Of a stretch of DNA of 64,000 nucleotides, positions 1 to 8,262 are shown piece by piece. Positions within the stretch are counted from its first letter, which is position 1. Each line of letters starts with the position of its first letter. Source of the stretch: Pirellulales bacterium (GTDB taxonomy: Bacteria; Planctomycetota; Planctomycetia; Pirellulales; JACPPG01). The translations under genes were made by a program, and so were the position numbers. The DNA is taken from the NCBI GenBank assembly GCA_035546535.1, contig DASZWQ010000012.1, positions 1 through 64,000 on the forward strand, given 5' to 3'. A model generated the notes under the pieces. It made no database searches, was not told where the DNA came from, and saw nothing but the letters and a program-made list of their open reading frames with translations.

Positions 1-140
1 TGGTCGACCGCGGCGCCGATATCCGCAGCGTGCAGGAGCTGCTCGGCCACAAAAGCCTGGTGACCACGCAGATCTACACGCACGTCAGTACCGCCGCCCT
101 GCGCGCCGCTTACGAAAAAGCACATCCCCGGGCGAAGTAG
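1..140 (+). CDS. tyrosine recombinase (XerC/XerD-like), 3' end only
   Basis: The first 45 codons in this frame are the C-terminal end of a tyrosine site-specific recombinase, cut by the window edge. The stretch [15 protein letters not shown] carries the family's conserved LGH motif and, nine residues on, the nucleophilic Tyr (in IYTHV) that forms the covalent 3'-phosphotyrosine link to DNA. The gene ends in TAG at 138-140. The family includes XerC/XerD, which resolve chromosome dimers at dif, and phage or integron integrases. The fragment is too short to choose among them. The short tail after the Tyr ([17 protein letters not shown]) is typical of Xer-type proteins. Confidence 0.85.
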   Translation, partial: VDRGADIRSVQELLGHKSLVTTQIYTHVSTAALRAAYEKAHPRAK

Positions 141-219
141 ACTGCGGGCGTTGCCACTCTGTGGAGTACGAAGGATTCTGTAGCCGGGTCTGTGACCCCG
201 GATGCCCGCCTGTGCGACC

Positions 220-240
220 CCGGCCTCATAGAGAGGCCGG
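220..240. repeat. short palindromic intergenic repeat, copy 1
   Basis: The sequence CCGGCCTC, a five-base loop and GAGGCCGG form a perfect 8-bp hairpin. Related hairpins followed by a similar short tail (CTACAG, CCACAG or CTGCAC) lie at 6102-6120 and 8217-8236, so this looks like a dispersed intergenic repeat and not a gene-specific terminator. No T-run follows. Confidence 0.6.
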
Positions 241-331
241 CCACAGGAATACACTCACCTGGCCTATGCTTCGCGATATATGCTGGAGTATTGGCAGGGG
301 CACGCATAATCTCGCGCGAGGAAGAGTCCGC

Positions 332-721
332 ATGATACGCGTGTGGATCATCGACGATCAGGAGTATATGCGCATGCGCACGGTACCCAAGATCGTGCGC
401 GACCGGTGGCCCGATTCCGACATCACGGCCTTCGACAGCCTGGCCGCGGCGATTTATTACACGGGCTCGGTCGATCTGATCATCATCGATATCACGGCCG
501 TCTGCCCCATCGAGCGGGCGCAGCTCGCCTACGGTCCGATATGCCAGTTGATCGACCGGCACCCGGGCACGACGCTTATCATCAATTCCGCGCTGCCGCG
601 GTACGTGACTGACGTCGTGCGCAGCGAGGTCAAGCAATTCTCCCCTGATGCGCATGTGCTGTCATGCGGCTTTCCGTTCCACGTGAATCTGCCCAAAGTC
701 CTGGCCGGGATCGAGGCGTGA
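332..721 (+). CDS. degenerate response-regulator receiver-like protein
   Basis: A single-domain protein of 129 residues. It begins RVWIIDDQ, matching the acidic pair after strand 1 of CheY-like receivers, and has DLIIIDIT, where the Asp fits the phosphoacceptor at the end of strand 3. The usual Thr/Ser of strand 4 appears as INS. The conserved Lys of strand 5 is absent: that region reads SCGFPFHV. It has no output domain. The ATG at 332 is preferred over the open frame from 161 because a purine-rich GAGGAAGAG lies just upstream and the receiver fold starts there. It may be a pseudo-receiver that binds partners without normal phosphorylation. No kinase gene is adjacent. The family is inferred from pattern and length only. 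Confidence 0.6.
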   Translation: MIRVWIIDDQEYMRMRTVPKIVRDRWPDSDITAFDSLAAAIYYTGSVDLIIIDITAVCPIERAQLAYGPICQLIDRHPGTTLIINSALPRYVTDVVRSEVKQFSPDAHVLSCGFPFHVNLPKVLAGIEA

Positions 722-869
722 GCCACGACGCACCGGCGGCGGACTTCGCGCTTCTCCTGTTGGCCATGCGGACGCAAGCCTTGTGTCGGCGCGGCGGGCA
801 GACATACTGAGCGTTGCATCGAGCTTGCCGCTCGAGCCCTTTTGTCGCCCGAGCCCCAGGGTGTTTATC

Positions 870-2177
870 ATGCTTGCTCGCGCTATCTTTTATGCCGCGT
901 TGGCCACGGCTTTGCATCCACGGCCGATGCTGGCGGTCGATCCTTCAACGTGGGCGCACGACCACCTCGACGAGTTGGTCCGCTTCTATCGCCAGTTGCA
1001 CCAGGCGCCGGAGCTGTCGTTTCACGAAGAGCAGACCGCCGAGACAATGGCCGCCGCACTTAAAGCCGTGGGTTGTAAGGTCACCACCGGCATTGGCGGA
1101 TACGGTGTCGTCGGAATTCTGGAAAACGGCGCCGGGCCGAAAATCATGATTCGCGCCGACATGGACGCGCTGCCGGTCGTCGAGAACACGCAACTGGCTT
1201 ACGCGTCGACCAAGAAGGTCAAGGACGATTCCGGCAACGACGTCGGCGTAATGCACGCCTGCGGCCATGATATTCACATGACGTGCCTGGTGGGCGTGGC
1301 CCGGTACCTGGCGGCCAACAAGGATCGCTGGAGCGGCACGATCATGTTTCTTTGCCAGCCGGCCGAAGAGCGCGGCTCGGGCGCGGCGAAGATGCTCAAG
1401 GATGGCTGCTTCGACCGCTTCTTCAAGCCTGAATATTCGCTGGCCCTGCACGTCGACGCCAATCAGCCCACCGGCACCGTCGGTTTTCACCCGGGCTACA
1501 CGCTGGCGAATGTCGACAGTGTCGACATCACGTTGTATGGCAAGGGGGGGCACGGAGCTTATCCGCACGCAACGATCGACCCCATCGTGCAGGCGGCGCG
1601 GCTGATTCTCGATCTGCAAACGATCGTCAGCCGCGAGGTAAAGCCGACTGAGCCCGCCGTGATCACGGTCGGCTCGATTCACGGTGGCGCGAAGCACAAT
1701 GTGATCGGCGACACTTGCCACTTGCAGATCACGGTGCGCAGCTTCAGCGACGAGGTGCGCAAGCAATTGCTGGCCGCCATTCGCCGCAAGGCGCTTGCCG
1801 CGGCCCAGAGTTCGGGCGCGGCCGAGCCCAAGATCACGGTCTCCGAGGGGACGCCGGCGATGTACAACGATCCGAAGCTGGTCGAGCGGATCGTGCCGGT
1901 GCTGAAGCGCGCATTGGGCGAGGATAAGATCGTCGACACCGAAGCGTCGATGGGAGGCGAGGATTACAGCGAATATGGTCGAGCGGGCGTGCCGATCTTC
2001 ATGTTTCAGCTCGGCTCGGTAGACGCGAAGCGACTGGCCGGCCTGAAACGCGTCGAGCAGAACCCGCCATCGCTGCATTCGCCCCTCTACTATCCCGATG
2101 CCGAGGAAACGATTCAGACCGGCATCACGGCCATGTCCGAGGCGGCCATCGACTTGCTTCCCCCGAAAAAGAAGTAG
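870..2177 (+). CDS. M20-family amidohydrolase/peptidase, exported
   Basis: A protein of 435 residues in the M20D amidohydrolase family (hippurate hydrolase, IAA-amino acid hydrolase, N-acetyl-L-amino acid amidohydrolase). These are dinuclear metal enzymes that cleave N-acyl amino acids. Visible signatures are ADMDALPV, MHACGHDIHMT with metal ligands Cys and His, QPAEERGSGA with the catalytic Glu pair, GGHGAYPHATIDPI of the dimerisation lid domain, and GGEDYSEYG near the C terminus. The ATG at 870 is chosen over the upstream in-frame ATG at 783 because the first 23 residues (LARAIFYAALATALHPRPMLAV) then form a plausible signal peptide. The exact substrate cannot be told. The next gene starts five bases after the stop, so the two are probably co-transcribed. 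Confidence 0.9.
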   Translation: MLARAIFYAALATALHPRPMLAVDPSTWAHDHLDELVRFYRQLHQAPELSFHEEQTAETMAAALKAVGCKVTTGIGGYGVVGILENGAGPKIMIRADMDALPVVENTQLAYASTKKVKDDSGNDVGVMHACGHDIHMTCLVGVARYLAANKDRWSGTIMFLCQPAEERGSGAAKMLKDGCFDRFFKPEYSLALHVDANQPTGTVGFHPGYTLANVDSVDITLYGKGGHGAYPHATIDPIVQAARLILDLQTIVSREVKPTEPAVITVGSIHGGAKHNVIGDTCHLQITVRSFSDEVRKQLLAAIRRKALAAAQSSGAAEPKITVSEGTPAMYNDPKLVERIVPVLKRALGEDKIVDTEASMGGEDYSEYGRAGVPIFMFQLGSVDAKRLAGLKRVEQNPPSLHSPLYYPDAEETIQTGITAMSEAAIDLLPPKKK

Positions 2178-2182
2178 CGCCG

Positions 2183-2572
2183 ATGTCAGCGGCCCCTCGA
2201 TCTCCGCTTCGCGCATTGATTCCCTGGCTGATCGCCTACGTGGTCGTGGTGGCCACGGTGCTGGCCGCTTTGCGCTATGGGCGCGAAATGGTCATCACGC
2301 GCATGGGTGATCCGGAGAGCGTGGCGGCCTGGCAGCGATGGGCCGAGGAAACACGGCGCCCCGTAGCACCGGGTGAGCCGGTCGAGCGCCGGCCGGTGAA
2401 AAGCGACGAACCCCCTGCGCTCGTTCTGATGCGCGACCATTTCGGCTCGGTGCAGGCCGTGAGCCTGGTGATCGGGACGTTCCTGTTCTGCTTTTTGGGA
2501 TTTCTGGGGCACGGCATCTGGAGCCAAGGGCGCTCGGGGGCAGATCCAGCGAAACCTACTGGTCGCGACTGA
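2183..2572 (+). CDS. small membrane protein of unknown function
   Basis: A 129-residue protein starting five bases after the amidohydrolase stop, so probably in the same transcript. It has a basic N terminus, one hydrophobic segment at about residues 13-30 (PWLIAYVVVVATVLAAL) and a second at about 93-113 (AVSLVIGTFLFCFLGFLGHG). A charged Pro-rich stretch of about 60 residues lies between them and faces one side of the membrane. No recognised domain or catalytic motif is seen. A function linked to the amidohydrolase is possible from position only. Confidence 0.65.
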   Translation: MSAAPRSPLRALIPWLIAYVVVVATVLAALRYGREMVITRMGDPESVAAWQRWAEETRRPVAPGEPVERRPVKSDEPPALVLMRDHFGSVQAVSLVIGTFLFCFLGFLGHGIWSQGRSGADPAKPTGRD

Positions 2573-3047
2573 GTCGGCGGCCTTTTGAGCCGCAGCACAT
2601 CCGGCGGCGGCCATCGGCCAGCTAGCGAGAGCTAAGCCAGAATCGTGCGAATTCCTCGGGAAATTCTCGGTTAAATGCTTTTCGACGCCGTGGCATCTCA
2701 GTAGAATGAGGGCCAGTCGTGCGGCAGTCTGCCGGAATCGGGAGCGAGCAGTATCAACGACCGCGTTCTGCGGTTCGCTCCGGCGGCTGACCAAACGGTG
2801 AACCCTTCGTTCGGATTCGTCGAACAAAGCGATCGATTGTCCCTATGTGTTTGCGCATGCCATGCCGCACGGTCGCGGCGCGCGAGGATCGCCTCGGCGC
2901 TGACGGTGCGCGCACTTTCGGGCCACTTTGGATCATGACGATCGATGGCTTCGTTGCGCAGCAATGCACAAGGGACCACTACGGAGAAGCTCGGCGGTGA
3001 ACGGTATCACCAGACGTCCCCAAAATGGTAGCAGTCGGAACAAAGCC
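2573..3047. other. intergenic region without a gene
   Basis: About 475 bases between the small membrane protein and the ArsR gene. Several open frames exist on both strands, but they have arginine-rich composition typical of non-coding high-GC DNA and no recognisable domain. A weak inverted repeat, GGTGA-N6-TCACC, lies at 2996-3011 just ahead of the ArsR start and could be an operator, but five base pairs is too little to rely on. Confidence 0.5.
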
Positions 3048-3449
3048 ATGATCAGCAACCTGGCCGAATCACCCGCCGTGGTCCGCCCATTTCCGCCGCG
3101 CGTACCCGACGGCATCGTCAAGGATCTCGTAAAGGTCTTCAAACTGCTCTCGGATGAAACTCGCTTGCGCGTGCTGTTGTACCTCACCCAGCAGCCCGAA
3201 CTGCACGTGCGGGCCTTGTGCGAGCTGTTGGCGCAAAGCCAGCCGGCCGTCAGCCATCACTTGGCGCTGTTGCGGGTCGCCGGCTTGATCGAGTCGCGCC
3301 GCGAAGGAAAGCACAACTTCTATCACATTCTGCCCGATCGGTTCGAGACGCTGCTCGACACATTGTTCGCCAATGTGCCGCAGACCGAACGGCGCATCCG
3401 CTTCGAGGATTACGTGCTCAGCTACGCGCCGTCGGGCAGCATGGCATAA
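3048..3449 (+). CDS. ArsR-family winged-helix transcriptional regulator
   Basis: A 133-residue regulator. The core, from about residue 25, follows the ArsR/SmtB pattern: KLLSDETRLRVLLYL, then LCELLAQSQPAVSHHLALLR as helix-turn-helix with recognition helix, then GLIESRREGKHNFYHI as the beta wing. ArsR proteins are usually dimeric repressors released by metals or other signals. No Cys pair of the classic ELCVC metal site is present; the equivalent region reads RALCEL with a single Cys, so sensing arsenite or cadmium is doubtful. The ATG at 3048 is chosen because the upstream in-frame extension to 2928 has no family match. It converges on the C45-type gene that ends at 3463, and its target is not evident. 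Confidence 0.88.
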   Translation: MISNLAESPAVVRPFPPRVPDGIVKDLVKVFKLLSDETRLRVLLYLTQQPELHVRALCELLAQSQPAVSHHLALLRVAGLIESRREGKHNFYHILPDRFETLLDTLFANVPQTERRIRFEDYVLSYAPSGSMA

Positions 3450-3462
3450 GAGGACGCAGGCT

Positions 3463-6039
3463 TCATTTTGCGGCCGCTTTGGCCGCTGCTTCGGCGCTCG
3501 GCAGGACCGGCGTAATGCACAATCGGCGCGAGTGTTTGCGCGCCGGGTAAAGCAAAACCTCGGCCGAGTACGAATCCTCGTCCGGCAGCGACGTAATGGC
3601 CCGCGTCGTGGCATCACCGCCGAGGCCCGCGTAGACGACGACCGAATAGCGGGCATTGTACGGATTCGATCCCGCGGCGATCACGGCCGAGCGCGCATCG
3701 CCGTACGTTTCGCCGCGGAGTTGGAATGATCCCACGTCGAATTTCACCGGCAGGGCCGCGGCAAACTTCGCCGTCACGGCGTTGGTCGCCGGCCGGCCGA
3801 TCAACAACAGGTGGTGATTCTTCAGGTCGGCGTCGCTTACTTCGACGTCGCTCTGGGCCGCAATCAGCACGTTGCTCCAGCGGCGGGCGACTTTGCGCGC
3901 GAGCAAGTCGGCCGCTTCGCGTTGCGCCGCCCGATCACCCAGCGTGCCGTACACGATTAGCGTCTGTTCCGGCTCTTCTTCGAATGAAACGATCGACCAG
4001 ACGCCGTGGCTCACGTCGCCCACGTTGGGCGCGCCTTTCAACCAGGGATGGAAAAACGCATCGAGCGAGCGACCGCACGCTTTCTCGGCCGCGACGCGAA
4101 ATTCGTCCGTGCTCACTTCCTGTCCGGCATGCGCGGTGCCGAAACCGTCCATGAGCCGGTCGAACGTCTCGGGCCCGATTTCCTGTCGCAGCGCCGCCAG
4201 CAGCAACACGCCCTTGCCGGCGGCCATGTGATACCAGTGGTCGGTTTCCCAATCGAACCGCGTATCGGCCAGCGGCACATCGTGGCCGGAGCGTGCGACG
4301 CCGGTCAGCCATTGCGAACGGCGCGTGAAGAGCGCGACGTCCAAGTGATCGCGGGCCGCGCGGTCGAGCACTTCGCCTTTGGCGGCTGCTTCGAGCGCGC
4401 GCTCAAGCGCCACGACGCGCTCGAATCCGGCGTGCCCCGCGGCCAGCCAGGTATCGGCGTCCGATTTGGGCAAGAGCGTTCCCCGCCAGGCGGCGGAGAG
4501 CGAAACCGGCTTGTCGAAGCGATCCTCTTTTTCCTCGGGAAAGAGCTCGGCGTCGGCGAGCTTCGGCGCTTCGGCCGGCGCCTCGCCCGCCGCATCGACC
4601 GAAATCAGCGTCCAATCGTTGCTTACCAGCGGCTGCAGGCCCGGGCAGTGTTCACGATCGTCCTCCGTTGGCATCCACGCGCGCCCCAGCGGCGGGCCAA
4701 ACAAGGCCCAGCTCTTCAACTCCTTGGCAAGCTTCGTGGTGGTGAACTTCGCATCGCACGAAGGAAACGCCGCGAGCGGCGCCGTCGTGAAGGCCTCGAA
4801 ACCGAAATCGGCGGTCAACTTGCCTTGCTTCTCGCGGAACAAGCGCAGCCACGTCCGGTCGCGGTCGGTAGGGTGCAGCACGACGTTCCCAGGCTTGCCC
4901 CCAAGCGTGGGGAGCGATTCTTTGCGCACCTCCATGTCCTTGGCATTGTTGCAGCCCCAATAAAACCCGCGCGTGTCGCCGGGCCACTCATGGCGGCTGC
5001 TGCGCCACAGTTTGCTCTTGTGAGTGCCCAGCTCGAACATGGCGATCTCGCCGGTGTTGATATCGGCCAGCATCCATTCGTTCGAATACAGGCCGTTATT
5101 GGCCGTGGACAGGATCTTGATCGCCTGGTCGATCGTGCCCGCATATTGAACCGCCTGCCGAATACGCGAGGCGAGAACCTGCCCCGTGATGTCGAAGTCG
5201 GTCTGGCGGATCGTCGTTTCCAGCACCAGGATGCCGGCGCTGTTGATGTAATAATCGAGCCCGCTCATGATACCGCCGGGATAACTCTGCATGACGATCC
5301 GGTGGCCGGCCTTGGGGGCAATATCGAGCCACACGTTGTACTGATGCGCGTCGGCCAGGCCGCACATCGTGATGTGCCCGAAGATAATCTCACCGTCGGC
5401 CGTGGCGGGCGCCGTGGCGGCAAAGGCGCTGCAATGTTCCTCGGCGGCGTGAGGCCGTTCGGTGCTGATCGGCTGGTGATAGGTTTCGTCGTCCAGGCCG
5501 GTCGCCGTAGCATGCACGCCCGGCGTGAGATAGCTCATCTCCATGTCGGAATTGAGCGTGACGATGTCGATGAGATCGACGGGCCGATCGTCGTATTTTG
5601 CTCCCACGGCGGCGGCGCCGTCGGCGATGCCCTTCATCTCTTCCAAGTACTCGGCGTCGTAGCGGCGCAGGAACAGCGCATTCACCAGCGTGCGCACGTC
5701 GCGCCAGGCTTCCGTCGAAGCCTTGGGGCTACGGCACTTCGCGCGGGTTTTGATGAACTCCACGATCTCGGCAGCCATCAGTCTCCCGTGCTGATAGCCA
5801 CGCTCGTACGGCGCGCCTTCGACGTGCAAGACGATCCAGCCCGCTTGCGGATAACGATAGCCCGCTCCGTAGCGGACGATCGTGGCAGGATCGGGCCGAA
5901 AGCTGCTGGCGCTGGCCAGCGGCTTGCGCTCGGTGATATCGGACGCCACGGGTAGTGACGCCTCGGCGGCAATCAGAGATCGCGCGCCCAGGGTCGAAAC
6001 AATCGCGGCCAACAGGATCGCAGAGCGAACGATCAACAT
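3463..6039 (-). CDS. C45-type acyltransferase/hydrolase fused to an M1-like C-terminal domain
   Basis: A secreted protein of 858 residues. After a signal peptide (LIVRSAILLAAIVSTLG), residues about 70-420 resemble the peptidase C45/acyl-CoA:6-APA acyltransferase and phospholipase B-like Ntn-hydrolases. GAPYERGYQHGRLM matches the start of the family, and HCSAFAAT (Cys about 203) fits the Cys that becomes the N-terminal nucleophile after self-cleavage. From about residue 590 the protein resembles the back half of M1 aminopeptidases: WYHMAAGKGVLLLAALRQ, then DEFRVAAEKACGRSLDAF and FHPWLKG. No HExxH zinc site is visible, so this part looks non-catalytic or truncated. The ATG at 6039 starts the signal peptide and is preferred to one five codons upstream. 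The natural substrate is unknown. See findings. Confidence 0.72.
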   Translation of the reverse strand: MLIVRSAILLAAIVSTLGARSLIAAEASLPVASDITERKPLASASSFRPDPATIVRYGAGYRYPQAGWIVLHVEGAPYERGYQHGRLMAAEIVEFIKTRAKCRSPKASTEAWRDVRTLVNALFLRRYDAEYLEEMKGIADGAAAVGAKYDDRPVDLIDIVTLNSDMEMSYLTPGVHATATGLDDETYHQPISTERPHAAEEHCSAFAATAPATADGEIIFGHITMCGLADAHQYNVWLDIAPKAGHRIVMQSYPGGIMSGLDYYINSAGILVLETTIRQTDFDITGQVLASRIRQAVQYAGTIDQAIKILSTANNGLYSNEWMLADINTGEIAMFELGTHKSKLWRSSRHEWPGDTRGFYWGCNNAKDMEVRKESLPTLGGKPGNVVLHPTDRDRTWLRLFREKQGKLTADFGFEAFTTAPLAAFPSCDAKFTTTKLAKELKSWALFGPPLGRAWMPTEDDREHCPGLQPLVSNDWTLISVDAAGEAPAEAPKLADAELFPEEKEDRFDKPVSLSAAWRGTLLPKSDADTWLAAGHAGFERVVALERALEAAAKGEVLDRAARDHLDVALFTRRSQWLTGVARSGHDVPLADTRFDWETDHWYHMAAGKGVLLLAALRQEIGPETFDRLMDGFGTAHAGQEVSTDEFRVAAEKACGRSLDAFFHPWLKGAPNVGDVSHGVWSIVSFEEEPEQTLIVYGTLGDRAAQREAADLLARKVARRWSNVLIAAQSDVEVSDADLKNHHLLLIGRPATNAVTAKFAAALPVKFDVGSFQLRGETYGDARSAVIAAGSNPYNARYSVVVYAGLGGDATTRAITSLPDEDSYSAEVLLYPARKHSRRLCITPVLPSAEAAAKAAAK

Positions 6040-6101
6040 GCCGTCTCCTAACAAGCGAGTACTTCGCTCGCCGCGGCCTGCACCGCGATCGTGTCATCCG
6101 T

Positions 6102-6120
6102 CCGGCCTCACAGAGGCCGG
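6102..6120. repeat. short palindromic intergenic repeat, copy 2
   Basis: CCGGCCTC, a three-base loop and GAGGCCGG, followed by CTACAG. It lies between the start of the C45-type gene and the end of sppA, both on the minus strand. It is nearly identical to the hairpin at 220-240 and close to the one at 8217-8236. Confidence 0.6.
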
Positions 6121-6139
6121 CTACAGCGATGCGTGCAAG

Positions 6140-7990
6140 CTACCGAATCACGATTTCAGGCATCATCAGCACGACCCCCTCGCGATGGATCAATTCCAAG
6201 CGTCCCAGGGCCGTCAGTACGGCGCCCAGTCGTTGACCATCCAACTCGCGCAGGTAGGGGAGCACCGCATCCAGCAGCGGAAAGGTCTTCACGCCGAAGG
6301 CCGCTGAAAGCGATACGCCGGCCGTATCCTCGTCTTCCTCACCCAGGGCGCTGCCGAGCAGGGTTTGCAGAAACGTCTTGGGCTCGGGCAGGAGCCGCAC
6401 TTCGTACTTCTCGATTTTAGCTTGCTCGGCGGCCTCCTTGATGGCGTCGTGCAGCGTCCCGATGCGGTCGACCAGGCCCAAATCCAACGCCTGCCGCCCG
6501 GTATAGACGCGCCCACCGGCCAATTCGTCGATCGGCTTTTTCAGTTTCGTCCCGCGGGCCGTTACGACGTGTCCCTTGAAGACGCCGTAGATGTCATCCA
6601 TCCAACTTTGCATGCGCGTCCGTTGCGAATCGGTGAACGGATGCGACGAGCTCATGATCGAGGCGTTTACGCCGCGGCCGTAGCCCTTCCAGTTGATGCC
6701 GACCTTGTTCCACAGCCCCGAGGTCGCCAGCTTGCCACCGACCACGCCGATCGAGCCGGTGATCGTAGCTTCGTCGGCATAAACCACGTCCGAGGCGCAC
6801 GAGACGTAGTACCCCCCGCTGGCCGCCACGTTGCCCATCGAGACCACGAGCGGCTTCTTGGCCTTCAAACGCTTTGTGGCCGCCAGGATCACGTCGCTGG
6901 CCGTCGCCGATCCGCCGGGCGAGTCGATGCGCAAAACGACGGCCTTCACCGCATCGTCCGCGGCCGCGTCGTCGAGCGCTTTGCGAATGGGCGTGCTGCC
7001 GGCCGACTTGCCACCGAAGCTGAGCGGACTGGCGTCGGCCGAGCCGAGCACGATCGCGCCTTCGACATTGATGATGGCCACGGTGTCTTTGGTCGACTTC
7101 TTCTTTTTGCCGCCGCCCAGCAGCTCGGCATAGAAGTTCATCATGCCCATCGGCGAAGAGAAATCGATCTGGCCTGACGCCTTGGCGGCGTACTTGGGAT
7201 CGAACTTGATTTGATCGCCGAACTTCTCTTTGAGCGCCGCTTCCAGATCGTTCCGCTGCTGCACGCGGTCAATAATGCGCAGCTCGCGGGCTTTTTCTGC
7301 CGTATAGGGTCCGCCGTCGATCCACCCGCGCACCGTGGCTTCGTCGACGCCGCGTCCCTGGGCGATGCGCTGGATCGTGGTCTGGTACTCGCTATCCAAG
7401 AGCCAGTTCTGCATCTCCTCGGCTTGCTGGCTGGGCCCGTCGCGCATGAACGTCTCGGACGCGCTCTTGTAATCGCCGCAGTGGAGGAAGTCGGGCGTGA
7501 CGCTGATCTTGTCCAACAGGCCGCGCAGATAGGGACTCTCGGCATAGTAGCCGGTCAGCCACAGATCGCCGGTCGGCACGACCGAGATTTCGCTGGCGCC
7601 GGCGGCCAGCACGAAATCCTGCATCGTGAGTCCGTCGGCACAGAGATAGACGTCCTTGCCCGCCGCGCGGATGTCGGCCATGCGCTGGCGAATCTCTTCG
7701 GCCTGCGGCAGGGTCACGGTCGCGCCGTCGAGCGTGATGACGACGGCTTTGACGTTTTCATCTTCGCGGGCCTTCGACATTCTTTCGATCAGGCTGTGCA
7801 GCGTGACCGATCGACTGGTCCCCATCAGGAAGTTTTCCTCGGCGGGCGTTTCGACGATCGGCCCGCGCAGGCGAAAGACCGCGACGATTGGCTTGTTCTT
7901 GGAACTTTTCTTGGTATCCGCGGCAATTCCCGGAGCAGCCGAAGCGATCGCGAGCGAAAACGCGGTTGCCAGAATCAGAAAGGGACGCAT
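6140..7990 (-). CDS. sppA: signal peptide peptidase SppA, 67K type
   Basis: A 616-residue S49 serine protease that degrades signal peptides and other fragments at the membrane. It has two tandem S49 domains, as in Escherichia coli SppA. The first contributes the general-base Lys (about residue 175, GDYKSASE, matching the Lys209 region of the E. coli enzyme). The second contributes the nucleophile Ser (about residue 391, GNVAASGGYYVS). LRIDSPGGSATASD is also conserved. The N terminus MRPFLILATAFSLAIASAA is a signal peptide or anchor. The ATG at 7990 is chosen over 8017 because GAGGAGAAG lies at a suitable distance upstream. The gene is monocistronic in appearance. Confidence 0.92.
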   Translation of the reverse strand: MRPFLILATAFSLAIASAAPGIAADTKKSSKNKPIVAVFRLRGPIVETPAEENFLMGTSRSVTLHSLIERMSKAREDENVKAVVITLDGATVTLPQAEEIRQRMADIRAAGKDVYLCADGLTMQDFVLAAGASEISVVPTGDLWLTGYYAESPYLRGLLDKISVTPDFLHCGDYKSASETFMRDGPSQQAEEMQNWLLDSEYQTTIQRIAQGRGVDEATVRGWIDGGPYTAEKARELRIIDRVQQRNDLEAALKEKFGDQIKFDPKYAAKASGQIDFSSPMGMMNFYAELLGGGKKKKSTKDTVAIINVEGAIVLGSADASPLSFGGKSAGSTPIRKALDDAAADDAVKAVVLRIDSPGGSATASDVILAATKRLKAKKPLVVSMGNVAASGGYYVSCASDVVYADEATITGSIGVVGGKLATSGLWNKVGINWKGYGRGVNASIMSSSHPFTDSQRTRMQSWMDDIYGVFKGHVVTARGTKLKKPIDELAGGRVYTGRQALDLGLVDRIGTLHDAIKEAAEQAKIEKYEVRLLPEPKTFLQTLLGSALGEEDEDTAGVSLSAAFGVKTFPLLDAVLPYLRELDGQRLGAVLTALGRLELIHREGVVLMMPEIVIR

Positions 7991-8216
7991 CGAGGCTTCT
8001 CCTCTGCAAGGTTTCAAGTCGCGCCAAAGGTGGTGGCCGTTTCAGGCACGAACGCGGCAATACGACGCCACAGTTCTTCGCCTCGTCGGTCGCATGATTG
8101 TTGCGCAGGTATTATAGGTCGGCCGCCCAACGGCCAGGAATAGGCTACTTCACAGTGGGTGATCGCAGCTCTGACGCCGGGGGGTTGTGATCCCTCGAAG
8201 GGACACTCGTCGATTC

Positions 8217-8236
8217 CCGGCCTCGTGCAGGCCGGC
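8217..8236. repeat. short palindromic intergenic repeat, copy 3
   Basis: A variant of the repeats at 220-240 and 6102-6120, reading CCCGGCCTC, a short GTG-like loop and AGGCCGGC. It lies between the sppA start and the end of the receiver-ATPase gene. The stem is imperfect compared with the other two copies. Confidence 0.45.
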
Positions 8237-8262
8237 TGCACAAGACAGGCGCCGATATGCCT

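Noticed and set aside
4006-5955. A 649-residue open frame on the plus strand
   Set aside because: It lies wholly opposite the C45-type gene, has antisense-type Arg/His-rich composition and no domain.
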